Made by a program: the position numbers and the translations under genes. Under the pieces are notes generated by a model. That model was not told the DNA's origin. It made no database searches and saw nothing but the letters and a program-made list of their open reading frames with translations. 64,000 nucleotides of DNA, taken from NCBI GenBank assembly GCA_040384465.1, contig JAZKJF010000004.1, forward strand, positions 1 through 64,000. The letters are read 5' to 3'. How positions within the stretch are numbered: the stretch's first letter is position 1; each line of letters starts with the position of its first letter. This document shows, piece after piece, positions 54,001 to 62,965 of the stretch. Source of the DNA: UBA5078 sp040384465. Lineage in GTDB: Bacteria; Pseudomonadota; Gammaproteobacteria; Pseudomonadales; Pseudohongiellaceae.

Positions 54001-54404
54001 TGCCAGCGCTTCACTCCCGAATCATCATCCTGGAGGTAGTTGAGCAAGGGGAGGAATTCAGAGCGTTGCAGAAGTCCTGGCAGGATGCCGTAGATCTTCC
54101 AGGCCGACGACTCCCTGGAAAGAGGGTCCTGCAGCGGGCCCGCACCTGCTGGGGAATCGTCAGCGACACCCAGAAGCTGAGCTGCCAGTTTCCATATCCA
54201 CGCGGCAGGCAATGGACAGTCAATATTGGCAGCCACACCGTGACAACTCGCAATTCGCAGATTCAGCCAGCGCTGCAGTGCCATCGTCGGCACCAGCACC
54301 ACTTCGCGCGCGAAGGGATCAGCGAGCGGTTGCACCGCAAACAGATCGGCAAGCTGCTGTTGCAGTGTTTCGATTCTGTTGGAGCTGCTCAGGTGCAGAG
54401 GCAT
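51018..54404 (-). CDS. recC: Exodeoxyribonuclease V gamma subunit RecC
   Basis: 1,128 residues, the usual length. Family segments include VLVPTMALQRWL, the ADLF-like N-terminus, ICVLGMQDQAFPRRENPVAFD, and GEVTALHCRDSSGFFAVLD toward the C-terminus. RecC is a catalytically dead helicase/nuclease-like subunit that scans for Chi. First gene of the recCBD operon; its start is 40 bp from the convergent-side epoxide hydrolase stop on the same strand. Confidence 0.97.
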   Translation of the reverse strand: MPLHLSSSNRIETLQQQLADLFAVQPLADPFAREVVLVPTMALQRWLNLRIASCHGVAANIDCPLPAAWIWKLAAQLLGVADDSPAGAGPLQDPLSRESSAWKIYGILPGLLQRSEFLPLLNYLQDDDSGVKRWQLAERIADVFDRYQYYRPDWIRDWSAPESRLRRTPEYVQSWQPILWRELISDCIDGHRVALIDRLLQTLLSGGGANRLDFILPERLSCFALSSLPPLFVEVLNALARHVDVYLFQHSPTDQYWADLRSKKSVSRLRVENAEAADYYDTGNELLASWGRQGQSFQDLLLSSDAVESAQWEEYCIPGEDTLLHRLQGDILALREEQVDAAVDNSIHVSICHSPLRECQVLHDRLLCELQHDRTLKAEDILVVIPEISRYAPYIDAVFRRDESGTRPFIPWNLSDIAVADEHPLIRIFFQLLALPGSRFTFSEITSFLGVPEIAEHFHLDASAQEDVLSLLQQSQVRWALDGEHKRAMGLPAIEQNTWLHATDRLMAGYAMGEIEFWNGIAPVEGVGGGRASAVGNFLQLLEILRHWHGELQYSRSAREWQLTLQELLSDIFGNVTDEDDKLQQIRDAVAELKDQAGDQVLSPELLSLWLTDSLGTRTVHNRFFSGGITFCGMRPMRSLPFRIICVLGMQDQAFPRRENPVAFDAMVQQWRAGDPRKGDEDRYLLLETLLCARDKLLFSYTGRSLKDNTECQPSVLLQELLDFIDARYVPTQKSMQESARSDEQRVMSQFISTLYPMQAFSWRNYASATEVPGSYDAWWCRVAHALRDAQSEGHSASILQQSTWPLHELAATDDSAASIELGRLIRFLQHPIKFFFNTRLRIYLQEEPESEDEEVFALNGLQSWALRNAMIAELLQTEDTMAIPANTAVEDRRLQNIVAAKGMLPHGGTGSVAYAQVQENADDLLTTLHPYRGLQALPQRVDLQFTLPVKDDPATTQEIRLSGQVASYLPSKGLLHYSPSNRKGKYIVAAWVEHLALCAMGLLASGEVTALHCRDSSGFFAVLDADVAHEHLQCYAALYQIGLARPLLVFPETSLALVQEDGGKGVRKCWEGDRFNNITGDREDPYVRLILRGGLADPLETSEVMELAETIYGVAIRHLSDAQEGTG

Positions 54405-54444
54405 GTATCAATTCTCTGGGGGATAACCCAGCCTCTCGCTTTAC

Positions 54445-55695
54445 CTAACGCAGAGGCCGGAAAAACTCGCGGATATCCTGCAACAGCAATTCAGGCTCTT
54501 CCATCGCCGCAAAATGCCCCCCACTGGGCATGCGCGTCCAGCGTACAATATTGTATTGCGACTCCGCCCATAGCCTGGGAGTTAGGTAAATTTCTGCGGG
54601 GAATATAGCGCCCGCTGTGGGCACTTCGATGAACCCCACAGGCTCCGCCATGCTGACGTTGCGATTCTCGTAGTAAATGCGCGCAGACGACGTAATTGTC
54701 TGTGTGAACCAGTAAAGACTGATATTGGTGAGCATTTCGTCTTTACTGAATTTCTCTTCCAGTCCGTTGGGCAGGCTGGTATCGATATCGCTCCAGCCAT
54801 AAAATTTTTCGACAATCCAGGCAGCAAGCCCGGCTGGGGAATCATTCAGCCCAACCCCCACAGTCTGAGGTTTGGTGCCTTGAATCTGCTGATAGGCTGT
54901 TTCATTGGCCATATAGGCTTGCCGCGCTTCACGACTCGCCAACTCCTCCGGCGGCACACCATCGCGGATTGCTGGATCAGTCGGTGGATTCGCCAGCACA
55001 AAATTGGAATGCAACCCGATCAATCGATCTCCATAACGGCTAGCCAGAATTCGATTGATAATGGCCCCCCAATCCCCGCCTTGCGCTCCGTACTGCTCAT
55101 AGCCAAGTTTTTCCATCAAACCAGCCAGCGTGTGCGCCATACGCTCGGGATTGTAGCCACGTTCAGTGGGCTTCCCTGAAAAACCGAAGCCGGGCAATGA
55201 GGGTGCTACAACATGGAACGCATCCTCAGCGTTGCCACCATACAATTCCGGATTGGTAAGAGGACCGATTATTTTTCTGAACTCAACAAACGAACCAGGC
55301 CACCCATGCGTAATCAACAGCGGGGTTGCATCGGGGTGCGGTGAGCGTTGATGAATGAAATGCACCTGCACACCATCCACTTCTATGACGAATTGATCGA
55401 ATTCGTTGAGGGCCTGCTCCTGGGCACGCCAGTCAAATTCTGTGGCCCAGTATTCCAGCAATTCGCGCAAATATTCAGTATCAGTGCCGTAATCCCAACC
55501 AACACCGGGTAGCTGGTCAGGCAGACGCGTCATTGCCAGGCGCTGTTTGAGATCAACGATCTCCTGATCAGGGATGTGGATGGAGAAGGGGGTAATTGCC
55601 GAGGAGTCAACAGATTGAGCGTGCGCATGCTGACTCAACAGCGCCGCCAAAGACAACACGCCCATCACAAAAATTTTCAGAGAAATGGCTTTCAT
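54445..55695 (-). CDS. Exported epoxide hydrolase, EHN-type alpha/beta hydrolase
   Basis: 416 residues. A signal peptide (KIFVMGVLSLAALLSQHAHAQ) directs export. The N-terminal EHN region (FSIHIPDQEIVDLKQRLAMTRLPD) precedes an alpha/beta fold with HGWPGS (oxyanion loop), GGDWGAII (nucleophile aspartate), Y residues for ring opening in the cap, and GGHFAAMEEPELL (catalytic histidine). It opens epoxides to diols; the substrate is unknown. The same strand as recC, 40 nt upstream, but a joint transcript is uncertain. Confidence 0.92.
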   Translation of the reverse strand: MKAISLKIFVMGVLSLAALLSQHAHAQSVDSSAITPFSIHIPDQEIVDLKQRLAMTRLPDQLPGVGWDYGTDTEYLRELLEYWATEFDWRAQEQALNEFDQFVIEVDGVQVHFIHQRSPHPDATPLLITHGWPGSFVEFRKIIGPLTNPELYGGNAEDAFHVVAPSLPGFGFSGKPTERGYNPERMAHTLAGLMEKLGYEQYGAQGGDWGAIINRILASRYGDRLIGLHSNFVLANPPTDPAIRDGVPPEELASREARQAYMANETAYQQIQGTKPQTVGVGLNDSPAGLAAWIVEKFYGWSDIDTSLPNGLEEKFSKDEMLTNISLYWFTQTITSSARIYYENRNVSMAEPVGFIEVPTAGAIFPAEIYLTPRLWAESQYNIVRWTRMPSGGHFAAMEEPELLLQDIREFFRPLR

Positions 55696-55895
55696 GGCTG
55701 CTACCTGATCGTCGCAAAAATGACATCAAAATCCTCAGCGGAATAACACGCTGCGGGCCATATTGTCACAGGATAACAGGAATGAACAAGGGGAAAGGAC
55801 GTTCTGCACGCACCCCCTCCAGACCGCTCGATTCTCACTCATTGGTCCGAGTCAGGAGATCATCAGGAGGGGGGATTTTTATGGCAACTTCTATA

Positions 55896-55985
55896 TGGCG
55901 GAGAGAGAGGGATTCGAACCCTCGATGAGTTTTACCCCATACGCCCTTAGCAGGGGCGCGCCTTCAGCCACTCGGCCATCTCTCC
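55896..55985 (-). tRNA. tRNA-Ser (anticodon GCU)
   Basis: 90 nt with encoded CCA, class II with a long variable arm. Acceptor GGAGAGA/TCTCTCC; minus strand begins ggagagatggccgagtggct. Anticodon loop centre is GCT (cccctGCTaaggg), reading AGC/AGU codons. Immediately downstream of csrA in the conserved lysC-csrA-tRNA-Ser order. Confidence 0.96.
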
Positions 55986-56047
55986 AAATTCGCGCGCAAT
56001 AATAGCATACATCCGAAAAATTGGCAGAGGCCAAGGGGATTATTTAC

Positions 56048-56248
56048 TTATGCGTTTCCGTCCGCTTCAGCGCCACCCGCATCCTTTTCTTTCTGAATGC
56101 GTTGGTAAATTTCTTCGCGGTGTACTGCTACATCTTTCGGTGCATTCACACCAATGCGTACCTGATTGCCTTTGACGCCCAGCACAGTCACTGTGACATC
56201 ATCGCCAACCATCAATGTTTCACCTATGCGGCGAGTCAAAATCAACAT
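56048..56248 (-). CDS. csrA: Carbon storage regulator CsrA
   Basis: 66 residues. Starts MLILTRRIGETLMVGDDVTVTV and keeps the RNA-binding surface residues (L4, R6, R7 in the N-terminus, and R44 with the VAVHREEIYQRIQ segment). It binds GGA motifs in mRNA leaders to control translation and stability. The AGGAG ribosome site lies 7 nt ahead of ATG, and its own leader carries six GGA motifs, so self-repression is probable. A short acidic C-terminal tail (DAGGAEADGNA) follows. Confidence 0.97.
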   Translation of the reverse strand: MLILTRRIGETLMVGDDVTVTVLGVKGNQVRIGVNAPKDVAVHREEIYQRIQKEKDAGGAEADGNA

Positions 56249-56310
56249 GTTATCTCTCCTTTCCCACTCTCGATGTCCTTGTATTTTCCTTTTCCATGCG
56301 TCTCCGCCCG
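56249..56310 (-). promoter_or_regulatory. csrA leader with six GGA motifs
   Basis: Read as RNA, GGA occurs at plus-strand TCC positions 56257, 56262, 56276, 56287, 56293 and 56303. The nearest overlaps the Shine-Dalgarno sequence (AGGAG). This is the arrangement used by CsrA to repress its own translation. Confidence 0.65.
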
Positions 56311-56496
56311 TAAAGAAAAACACAAATCCTGACGTGCAATTTCAAAATGCTTCCTCACCCCTTCATTATTCTAAACATCTTCAAGCAAGATGGTGAAAGC
56401 GGGTTTGTGAAAACAATCTTTCAGTGCTGCCCCTAAACCGGCGTTTTCGACCGGCCAGCACAACAGAAATAAGGAGGAGAGTCTCTCCGGCAATAC

Positions 56497-57726
56497 TCAG
56501 CCCTTATCCTCTTCTCCGAGACCAAATGCACTGTGCAGTGATCGCACAGCAAGTTCCAGATATTTTTCATCAATCACGACAGAAATTTTGATCTCTGACG
56601 TTGTGATGATCTGGATGTTGATCGATTCATCCGCAAGCGTCTTGAACATCTTGCTGGCAATACCGGCGTGGGAGCGCATTCCCACACCAACAAGCGATAT
56701 TTTCGCGATCTTGGTATCCAGAGAAATGTCTCTCGCTTTCACATCGGCCGCAATTCTACTGATGATCTGACGGGTCTGCTCTGCATCGGCACGCTTGACC
56801 GTAAAGGTAATATCGGTAGTACCGTCGGCAGACACGTTCTGCACGATCACGTCCACTTCAATACCCGCATCGCTGACCGGACCGATCACTCGATAGGCAA
56901 TTCCAGGGACATCTGGCACTCCGGAGACAGTGATTTTTGCCTCATCTCTCGTAAAGGCAATACCCGAGATAATCGGAGCTTCCATTTCTTTTTCATCCTC
57001 TAAACTGATTAAAGTACCGGGGTCTTCTTCAAAGCTGGAGAGCACGCGCAACGGTACTTTGTACTTGCCTGCAAATTCCACTGATCTGATCTGGAGCACC
57101 TTGGCTCCCAGACTTGCCAGCTCCAGCATCTCTTCAAACGTTATACTACGCAACAGCCGAGCATCTTCGACCACACGTGGGTCCGTGGTGTAAACGCCTT
57201 TAACGTCGGTGTAGATCTGACATTCATCCGCTTTCAACGCTGCTGCCAGTGCCACCGCAGACGTGTCTGAGCCACCACGACCCAAAGTCGTGATATTACC
57301 TTCCTCGTCAGCACCCTGAAATCCAGCAACGACCACGACACGCCCCTGGGCCAACTCATGACGGATTTTCTTGTCGTCAATTTCACGGATACGGGCACGT
57401 GTATGCGCCTCGTCGGTTAGAATCCTGACTTGCCCACCCGTGAAAGAGCGGGCATCACAACCACGCTTCTGCAGAGCAATACTGAGAAGGGCAATTGTCA
57501 CCTGTTCACCCGTCGACAGAATCACATCCAACTCACGCGGTGACGGCTGTGGATCAATGTCGTGGGCAAGTGCCAGCAGACGATTTGTTTCGCCACTCAT
57601 CGCGGAAACCACGACAACAATGTCATGCCCCTGATTGCGATAAGAGATGATCTTGTCAGCCACAGACTCAATTCGGGCTGTGGAACCTACTGAAGTACCA
57701 CCAAATTTTTGAACGTATAGTGCCAT
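56497..57726 (-). CDS. lysC: Aspartate kinase (LysC-type)
   Basis: 409 residues, alpha subunit length. The kinase domain opens ALYVQKFGGTSVGSTARI, with TLGRGGSDTSAVALAAALKADECQIYTDVKGVYTTDPR as the aspartate and ATP site. Two C-terminal ACT domains (ITVSGVPDVPGIAYRVIGPVSDAGIEVDVI; ISLVGVGMRSHAGIASKMF) bind lysine or threonine for feedback. It phosphorylates L-aspartate in lysine, threonine and methionine synthesis. Lies between alaS and csrA, 104 bp from alaS and about 250 bp from csrA. Confidence 0.96.
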   Translation of the reverse strand: MALYVQKFGGTSVGSTARIESVADKIISYRNQGHDIVVVVSAMSGETNRLLALAHDIDPQPSPRELDVILSTGEQVTIALLSIALQKRGCDARSFTGGQVRILTDEAHTRARIREIDDKKIRHELAQGRVVVVAGFQGADEEGNITTLGRGGSDTSAVALAAALKADECQIYTDVKGVYTTDPRVVEDARLLRSITFEEMLELASLGAKVLQIRSVEFAGKYKVPLRVLSSFEEDPGTLISLEDEKEMEAPIISGIAFTRDEAKITVSGVPDVPGIAYRVIGPVSDAGIEVDVIVQNVSADGTTDITFTVKRADAEQTRQIISRIAADVKARDISLDTKIAKISLVGVGMRSHAGIASKMFKTLADESINIQIITTSEIKISVVIDEKYLELAVRSLHSAFGLGEEDKG

Positions 57727-57830
57727 TTTTTCTACATGGAATTAAAACGGGTGCAAATTAAACAAAATTGCCGTTTGTATTGCAATCGATATTTAGGGAG
57801 CCCTTGGGCCTCCTGCCCTGTCACACGTTA

Positions 57831-60440
57831 TTACAATTTTGCAGCCAACCAGTCACTTACCGAAGCCAAAGCCGCTGGCAACGCTGCGAGATCACTCCCG
57901 CCCGCCATGGCCATATCCGCACGTCCGCCGCCTTTGCCTCCGACCTGTATCGCGACCATATTGACCAGATCTCCGGCTTTCACCTTCTCCACTAGATCCT
58001 TGCTGACACCAGCAACGATACTCACCTTGTCATCCTCGATACTCGCCAGCAGGACAACGGACGACCCCAGCTTGTTTTTCAGTTGGTCCACGGTGTCACG
58101 CAATGTCTTGGCATTGAAACCCTCCACCGTCTTGACGAGCAGGCTGGCCCCTTTGATCGTGACCGCCTCATTGCCAATATCGTTCCCAGCAGCCCCTGCG
58201 AGCTTTACTTTCAACTGCTCAAGCTCTCGTTCAAGAGTGCGGTTGCTGGTCATCATCTGCTGAACCTTCTCCAGCAGACTGTCCTGATTGGCTTTCGCCA
58301 CTTCACACAATTGTTTCAGCAGGATTTCCTGACGTTCGATAATGGCAAGCGCACCCAACCCGGTAACGGCCTCGATACGGCGGACACCCGCTGCGATTCC
58401 GGATTCACTGACGAATTTGAAGAGTCCGATATCGCCCGTGCGCTCTACATGGGTACCACCACACAGTTCAGTCGAGAAGTCGCCCATGCTGACCACTCTG
58501 ACCTCATCGCCGTATTTCTCACCGAAAAGCGCCATAGCGCCTTTATTCATGGCTTGTTCAATGTCCATGACATCCTTGGACACTTTGCTGTTTCTGAGAA
58601 TCTCGGCATTCACCAAAGCTTCAATCTGACTCAGCTCTTGAGAGGTTATCGGCGCGTGATGAGAAAAATCAAAGCGCAGACGATCAGCATTGACCAACGA
58701 CCCTTTCTGCGTGACGTGGGTGCCGAGCACTTTACGCAGTGCCGCATGCAACAGATGCGTCGCCGAATGGTTCAGAGCAATCGCCGCGCGATTATCGGCA
58801 GCTACTTTTGCAGCCACCTGATCCCCCACTTTCAAGGTGCCGCTACGCAACCGCCCTTTGTGGATGAAGTGCTCCCCTTGCTTCTGCGTATCGACAATTT
58901 CAAACAAGGCCTCATTGGCAGCGCCTTTGTTAATCTCGATGACACCCTTGTCGCCAACCTGACCACCAGACTCGGCATAAAACGGACTGTTGTTGAGAAT
59001 CAGCAACGCATCGCCCTGTCCGGCAATTTCGCTGACTTGCTGACCATCGCGATAGATTGCCAGCACCTGTGCTTGATCAATCAGTTGCTCGTAGCCAGTA
59101 AAGCGGGTTCCATGCTCCAGATTGATGACCAGCTTCTCCACGGCATTGAACTGACTGGCCGCACGGGCCTGCTGTTTCTGCACGGCCATGGCGCGATCAA
59201 ATCCAGCCATGTCCAAGGTCAATCCCTGCTCACGCGCAACGTCGGCTGTCAGGTCCACCGGAAAACCGAAGGTGTCGTAGAGCTTGAAGACCGTATCACC
59301 AGGGATCACCGAGCCCTTCAACTCCGCAATCGCCTGCTTGAGAATCGCCATGCCATTCTCCAGCGTGCGGGCGAACTGCTGCTCTTCTTCGCGCAGCACA
59401 CGCTCCACGAATTCCTGTCGCGCCTTCAGCTCGGGGTAGGCTTCGCCCATCTGCTGCACCAGCACATTCACCAGGCGGTAGAAGAACAGATCCTTCACCC
59501 CCAGTTGATAGCCATGGCGCACGGCGCGACGGATGATGCGGCGCAGTACATAACCACGCCCTTCATTGGAAGGCAGAACACCATCGGCGACCAAGAAAGA
59601 GCAGGAACGGATGTGATCGGCGATCACGCGCAGTGAGGTATTGCTGGTATCGGTGGTGCTAGTGATCTCGGCAACAGAACCGAGAATGGCCTGAAAGAGA
59701 TCAATTTCGTAGTTGCTGTGCACGTGCTGCAGCACTGCCGCCAGACGCTCCAGCCCCATACCGGTATCTACCGAGGGTTTGGGCAGGCGCACCAAGGTGC
59801 CATCGGGTTGACGGTCGAACTGCATGAACACGAGATTCCAGATTTCGATGTAACGATCACCATCGTCATCGGGGCTACCGGGTGGGCCACCTGCCACCTC
59901 AGGGCCGTGATCGTAGAATATCTCAGTGCACGGACCACACGGGCCCGTGTCACCCATGGCCCAGAAATTGTCCTTCTCACCAAGGCGTGACAGACGTTTC
60001 GGATCGACACCCACTTCGTTGATCCAGATGGCAGCGGCCTCATCGTCTTCATGGAAGACAGTGACCCAGAGCTTGTCCGCGGGCAGTTGCAGCTCTTTGG
60101 TCAGAAATTCCCAGGCAAAGCGTATGGCATCCCGCTTGAAATAATCACCAAAACTGAAGTTGCCCAGCATCTCGAAAAAAGTGTGGTGACGTGCGGTGTA
60201 ACCGACATTCTCCAGATCGTTGTGCTTGCCACCAGCGCGGACGCAACGCTGAGACGTCGTTGCACGGTTGTAAGAGCGCACCTCATTGCCCAGAAAAAGA
60301 TCCTTGAATTGCACCATGCCTGCGTTGGTAAACAACAAGGTTGGATCATTGGCGGGCACCAGTGAACTGCTCGCCACGATCTGGTGACCCTGAGTATTAA
60401 AATAGTTTAGAAACTTCTGGCGAATCTCAGCAATTTTCAT
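57831..60440 (-). CDS. alaS: Alanyl-tRNA synthetase
   Basis: 869 residues from ATG 60440 (GGAAG ahead; a longer in-frame start adds a non-conserved leader). Class II catalytic core motifs: SSSLVPANDPTLLFTNAGMVQFKDLFLG, RCVRAGGKHNDLENVG, GDTGPCGPCTEIFYDHG. The editing domain has LNHSATHLLHAALR and ELCGGTHVERTGDIG, and the C-Ala domain is VGGKGGGRADMAMAGG. It charges tRNA-Ala and clears mischarged Ser/Gly. Has its own promoter-like region. Confidence 0.97.
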   Translation of the reverse strand: MKIAEIRQKFLNYFNTQGHQIVASSSLVPANDPTLLFTNAGMVQFKDLFLGNEVRSYNRATTSQRCVRAGGKHNDLENVGYTARHHTFFEMLGNFSFGDYFKRDAIRFAWEFLTKELQLPADKLWVTVFHEDDEAAAIWINEVGVDPKRLSRLGEKDNFWAMGDTGPCGPCTEIFYDHGPEVAGGPPGSPDDDGDRYIEIWNLVFMQFDRQPDGTLVRLPKPSVDTGMGLERLAAVLQHVHSNYEIDLFQAILGSVAEITSTTDTSNTSLRVIADHIRSCSFLVADGVLPSNEGRGYVLRRIIRRAVRHGYQLGVKDLFFYRLVNVLVQQMGEAYPELKARQEFVERVLREEEQQFARTLENGMAILKQAIAELKGSVIPGDTVFKLYDTFGFPVDLTADVAREQGLTLDMAGFDRAMAVQKQQARAASQFNAVEKLVINLEHGTRFTGYEQLIDQAQVLAIYRDGQQVSEIAGQGDALLILNNSPFYAESGGQVGDKGVIEINKGAANEALFEIVDTQKQGEHFIHKGRLRSGTLKVGDQVAAKVAADNRAAIALNHSATHLLHAALRKVLGTHVTQKGSLVNADRLRFDFSHHAPITSQELSQIEALVNAEILRNSKVSKDVMDIEQAMNKGAMALFGEKYGDEVRVVSMGDFSTELCGGTHVERTGDIGLFKFVSESGIAAGVRRIEAVTGLGALAIIERQEILLKQLCEVAKANQDSLLEKVQQMMTSNRTLERELEQLKVKLAGAAGNDIGNEAVTIKGASLLVKTVEGFNAKTLRDTVDQLKNKLGSSVVLLASIEDDKVSIVAGVSKDLVEKVKAGDLVNMVAIQVGGKGGGRADMAMAGGSDLAALPAALASVSDWLAAKL

Positions 60441-60537
60441 CAAATCTTCCAAGGACAAGGTAAGAACAATGTATTGATACAAAAATCGGCCTGCAAGCCG
60501 CGCACACGGGGCGTTTCAGCGTGATGCAGGGATGGGA

Positions 60538-60543
60538 ATTATA
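60538..60543 (-). promoter_or_regulatory. Probable -10 element of the alaS promoter
   Basis: Minus strand TATAAT, perfect -10, about 100 nt upstream of the alaS ATG. The -35 region at 17-bp spacing is weak (CTGCAA). No T-box or other riboswitch structure was seen. A separate perfect 8-bp hairpin tggcagca/tgctgcca at 60628-60650 just past the dsbD-like stop lacks a U-run. Confidence 0.45.
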
Positions 60544-60660
60544 ACCCTAACAGCTCCTCTTTGCAGATCAATCTTCCGTGATATTCAGTCGAGAAACCGA
60601 GAGTGGTGACGAAGGACAGACGTGCAATGGCAGCAATAGCACTGCTGCCAGCATGGCTCA

Positions 60661-62823
60661 CTAGATACTGCTAAACACATCGATAACAGCGGCTGGCGTC
60701 AGTATCTGCGGCAGAATGACAGGCTCCTTGCCAGCCCCCGGATAGAAAACATACAGCGGCACGCTCGGCCGATTAAATCTGTTCAGGAACGCAGTGATCT
60801 CCGGGTCCTGATTGGTCCAATCTCCCTTCAGATAGGTAATGTTGTTGTCGCGGATGGCCTGCAGAACGCTGTCGGCGCTGAGAGTAGTCTGCTCATTCGC
60901 CAGACAGGTGATACACCAGGCTGCCGTCATATTGATAAACACCGGCTGGCTGGCAGACTGCAATTCAGCCAGACGCGCTGCTGAGAACGGCTCGAAATAG
61001 TCAGCAGTGGATTCACCGCTATCTGTTGCAACCACTCTGTCGGAAGGCGAAGGAGCTGCCAACAGTGGAGATTGCAGCGCATAGAGAGCAACCAACACCG
61101 CCACGCTCGCGATTACGGCATTGGCATTACGCCAGAAAGGCCCGACGACCGCGCGCTTCTGCAGCAACCAGAGCCCAAAGGCCAGCAGCAGACAGGCTCC
61201 TACGACAATCGCCATGCCGTTGACACCGACTTGCATGCCAAGCACCCACAACAACCACAGGACCGTGGCAAACATCGGAAACGCCATGAACTCCTTGAAG
61301 GTGTTCATCCACGCACCTGGTCTGGGCATATACTTCAACAGCGCCGGGCTGAAGGACAATATCAGGAACGGCAATGCCATCCCCAGACCCAGGAAGAAGA
61401 ACACCACCATGGCCACCAGCCACGACTGCGACAATGCAAAACCCAGTGCTGCTCCCATGAATGGCGCCGTGCAGGGACTCGCAACCACTGTGGCCAGCAC
61501 TCCCGTGAAGAAAGAACCCTTGTAGCCGGACTTGCTGGCAAGACTGCTACCCGCCCCCATCAGCCCACCACCGAACTCATACACCCCTGCCAGGCTCAGC
61601 CCCATGGTAAAGAACAGGTAAATCAATATGGCGACGAACCAAGGGGACTGCAGCTGAAACGCCCAACCCACTGCCTCTCCTCCGGCACGCAAGCCCAGCA
61701 GAATCGACGCCAGCAGCATGAAAGTCACGATGATGCCTGCCGTATAAGCAAGACCGTGCAGACGCTGTTCGCTGTGTGCCGCCTGCCCTTTCGAGGCAAA
61801 GTTCAACACCTTCAGCGAGAGTACGGGGAATACACAGGGCATGAGATTGAGAATAAAACCACCCGCCAACGCCAGGAACATCACGGATAACAACCCTGGA
61901 CCGCCTTGGCCGGAATCTGCTCCAGAACCCGCACCGGCACTGGCCGCTAATGCGGTAATCCCAGAGACATTCTCGGTCGTCGCCGGAACCGCTTCCAGCA
62001 AATACCCTCGTGCATTCCCGCTCGCATCGGCAATTGAAAGCAGACCCGGAATCCTGTCGCCTTCCACCAGCAGGCGCCGCGCCTGTTCATGGGTAATCTG
62101 CACCAGGTTTGACGTGATGCTGACATCGCGCAGCGGACCAGGTTTGAGAATGCGTTTGCTTTCCGGGAAGAACCAGACATCCGCTGCGTCCTCGAACAGA
62201 GCACCCGCAGACTGGAAAGACAGGCTGATGCGCTCACCCGCCACCGCAAACAAGGCCTGCACATCATGATCGGTCACAGGCAGATTCGCGCGTGTCTCCG
62301 TAAACGCTTGAGTCCAGCGCGGATCGGGCACCAGACTCTCGCCTTGTATGGGCAGAGACAGAGTGAGGGTCGCTTCCCCCAGGAGGCAAATTTCGTCGCA
62401 GACCTGCCATTCCGCGAAGACGGTCGCCTCAAAATTCTCCCCCTGCAGGGTCGCCGGAACCTCTATCGACACCGGCAGGAATATCTCTTCTTCGTAAGCG
62501 AAGGTGACGAGATCAGAGCCGGGAAATGGCAACCAAGTGGGAGTCGGGAATTGCAGTTCACCCGCAACTGCGCCAGCAGGCAACTGCCAGTTGCTCAAGC
62601 GGGTCGCGTCACCGCTGTCGCCTTGCCAACGCGAGTATGTGTGCCAGTGTTCCGTAGGCGTCAGACGCAGCGCCAGAGACAAGGTTTGCCCTGGCACCAC
62701 ATTGCTGCTCTCGGAGATCAGTTCAACCTCGATCTCCTCGCCCTGAAATGGTTCAGCGTGGCCAAGCACAGGGAGCATCGTGACGAGCCCCAGAACCAAA
62801 AGCCTACGAACTGACTTGCGCAT
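60661..62823 (-). CDS. DsbD/ScsB-type thiol:disulfide reductase
   Basis: 720 residues with a signal peptide (RLLVLGLVTMLPVLGHA) and an AGGAGA ribosome site. The periplasmic N-terminal domain (EHWHTYSRWQGDSGDATRLSNW; AEWQVCDEICLLGEA with a cysteine pair) is the ScsB-like extended type. The membrane core shows LMPCVFPVLSLKVL and VVASPCTAPFMGAALG, the two electron-carrying cysteines. The C-terminal thioredoxin-like domain has AAWCITCLANEQ. It moves reducing equivalents from cytoplasmic thioredoxin to periplasmic partners. The longer N-terminus favours ScsB over E. coli DsbD. Downstream of recJ by 142 bp. Confidence 0.93.
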   Translation of the reverse strand: MRKSVRRLLVLGLVTMLPVLGHAEPFQGEEIEVELISESSNVVPGQTLSLALRLTPTEHWHTYSRWQGDSGDATRLSNWQLPAGAVAGELQFPTPTWLPFPGSDLVTFAYEEEIFLPVSIEVPATLQGENFEATVFAEWQVCDEICLLGEATLTLSLPIQGESLVPDPRWTQAFTETRANLPVTDHDVQALFAVAGERISLSFQSAGALFEDAADVWFFPESKRILKPGPLRDVSITSNLVQITHEQARRLLVEGDRIPGLLSIADASGNARGYLLEAVPATTENVSGITALAASAGAGSGADSGQGGPGLLSVMFLALAGGFILNLMPCVFPVLSLKVLNFASKGQAAHSEQRLHGLAYTAGIIVTFMLLASILLGLRAGGEAVGWAFQLQSPWFVAILIYLFFTMGLSLAGVYEFGGGLMGAGSSLASKSGYKGSFFTGVLATVVASPCTAPFMGAALGFALSQSWLVAMVVFFFLGLGMALPFLILSFSPALLKYMPRPGAWMNTFKEFMAFPMFATVLWLLWVLGMQVGVNGMAIVVGACLLLAFGLWLLQKRAVVGPFWRNANAVIASVAVLVALYALQSPLLAAPSPSDRVVATDSGESTADYFEPFSAARLAELQSASQPVFINMTAAWCITCLANEQTTLSADSVLQAIRDNNITYLKGDWTNQDPEITAFLNRFNRPSVPLYVFYPGAGKEPVILPQILTPAAVIDVFSSI

Positions 62824-62965
62824 GCACTGTTCTCCTGATCGTTGAATCTAGCGACACACTCGGTCTACACAACTTGATTGTACCCTTGCACGGCCATTTT
62901 GGGCCTCGGGATTTGTCATTAAAAGTAACACAATGGAGCACTGACGGGCACCATCAAGGTGCACT

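Noticed and set aside
58083..59636. 517-codon plus-strand frame opposite alaS
   Set aside because: alaS is unmistakable over the whole stretch; the opposite frame arises from its codon usage.
60628..60650. Perfect 8-bp hairpin after the dsbD-like gene as a rho-independent terminator
   Set aside because: No U-run follows on the relevant strand.
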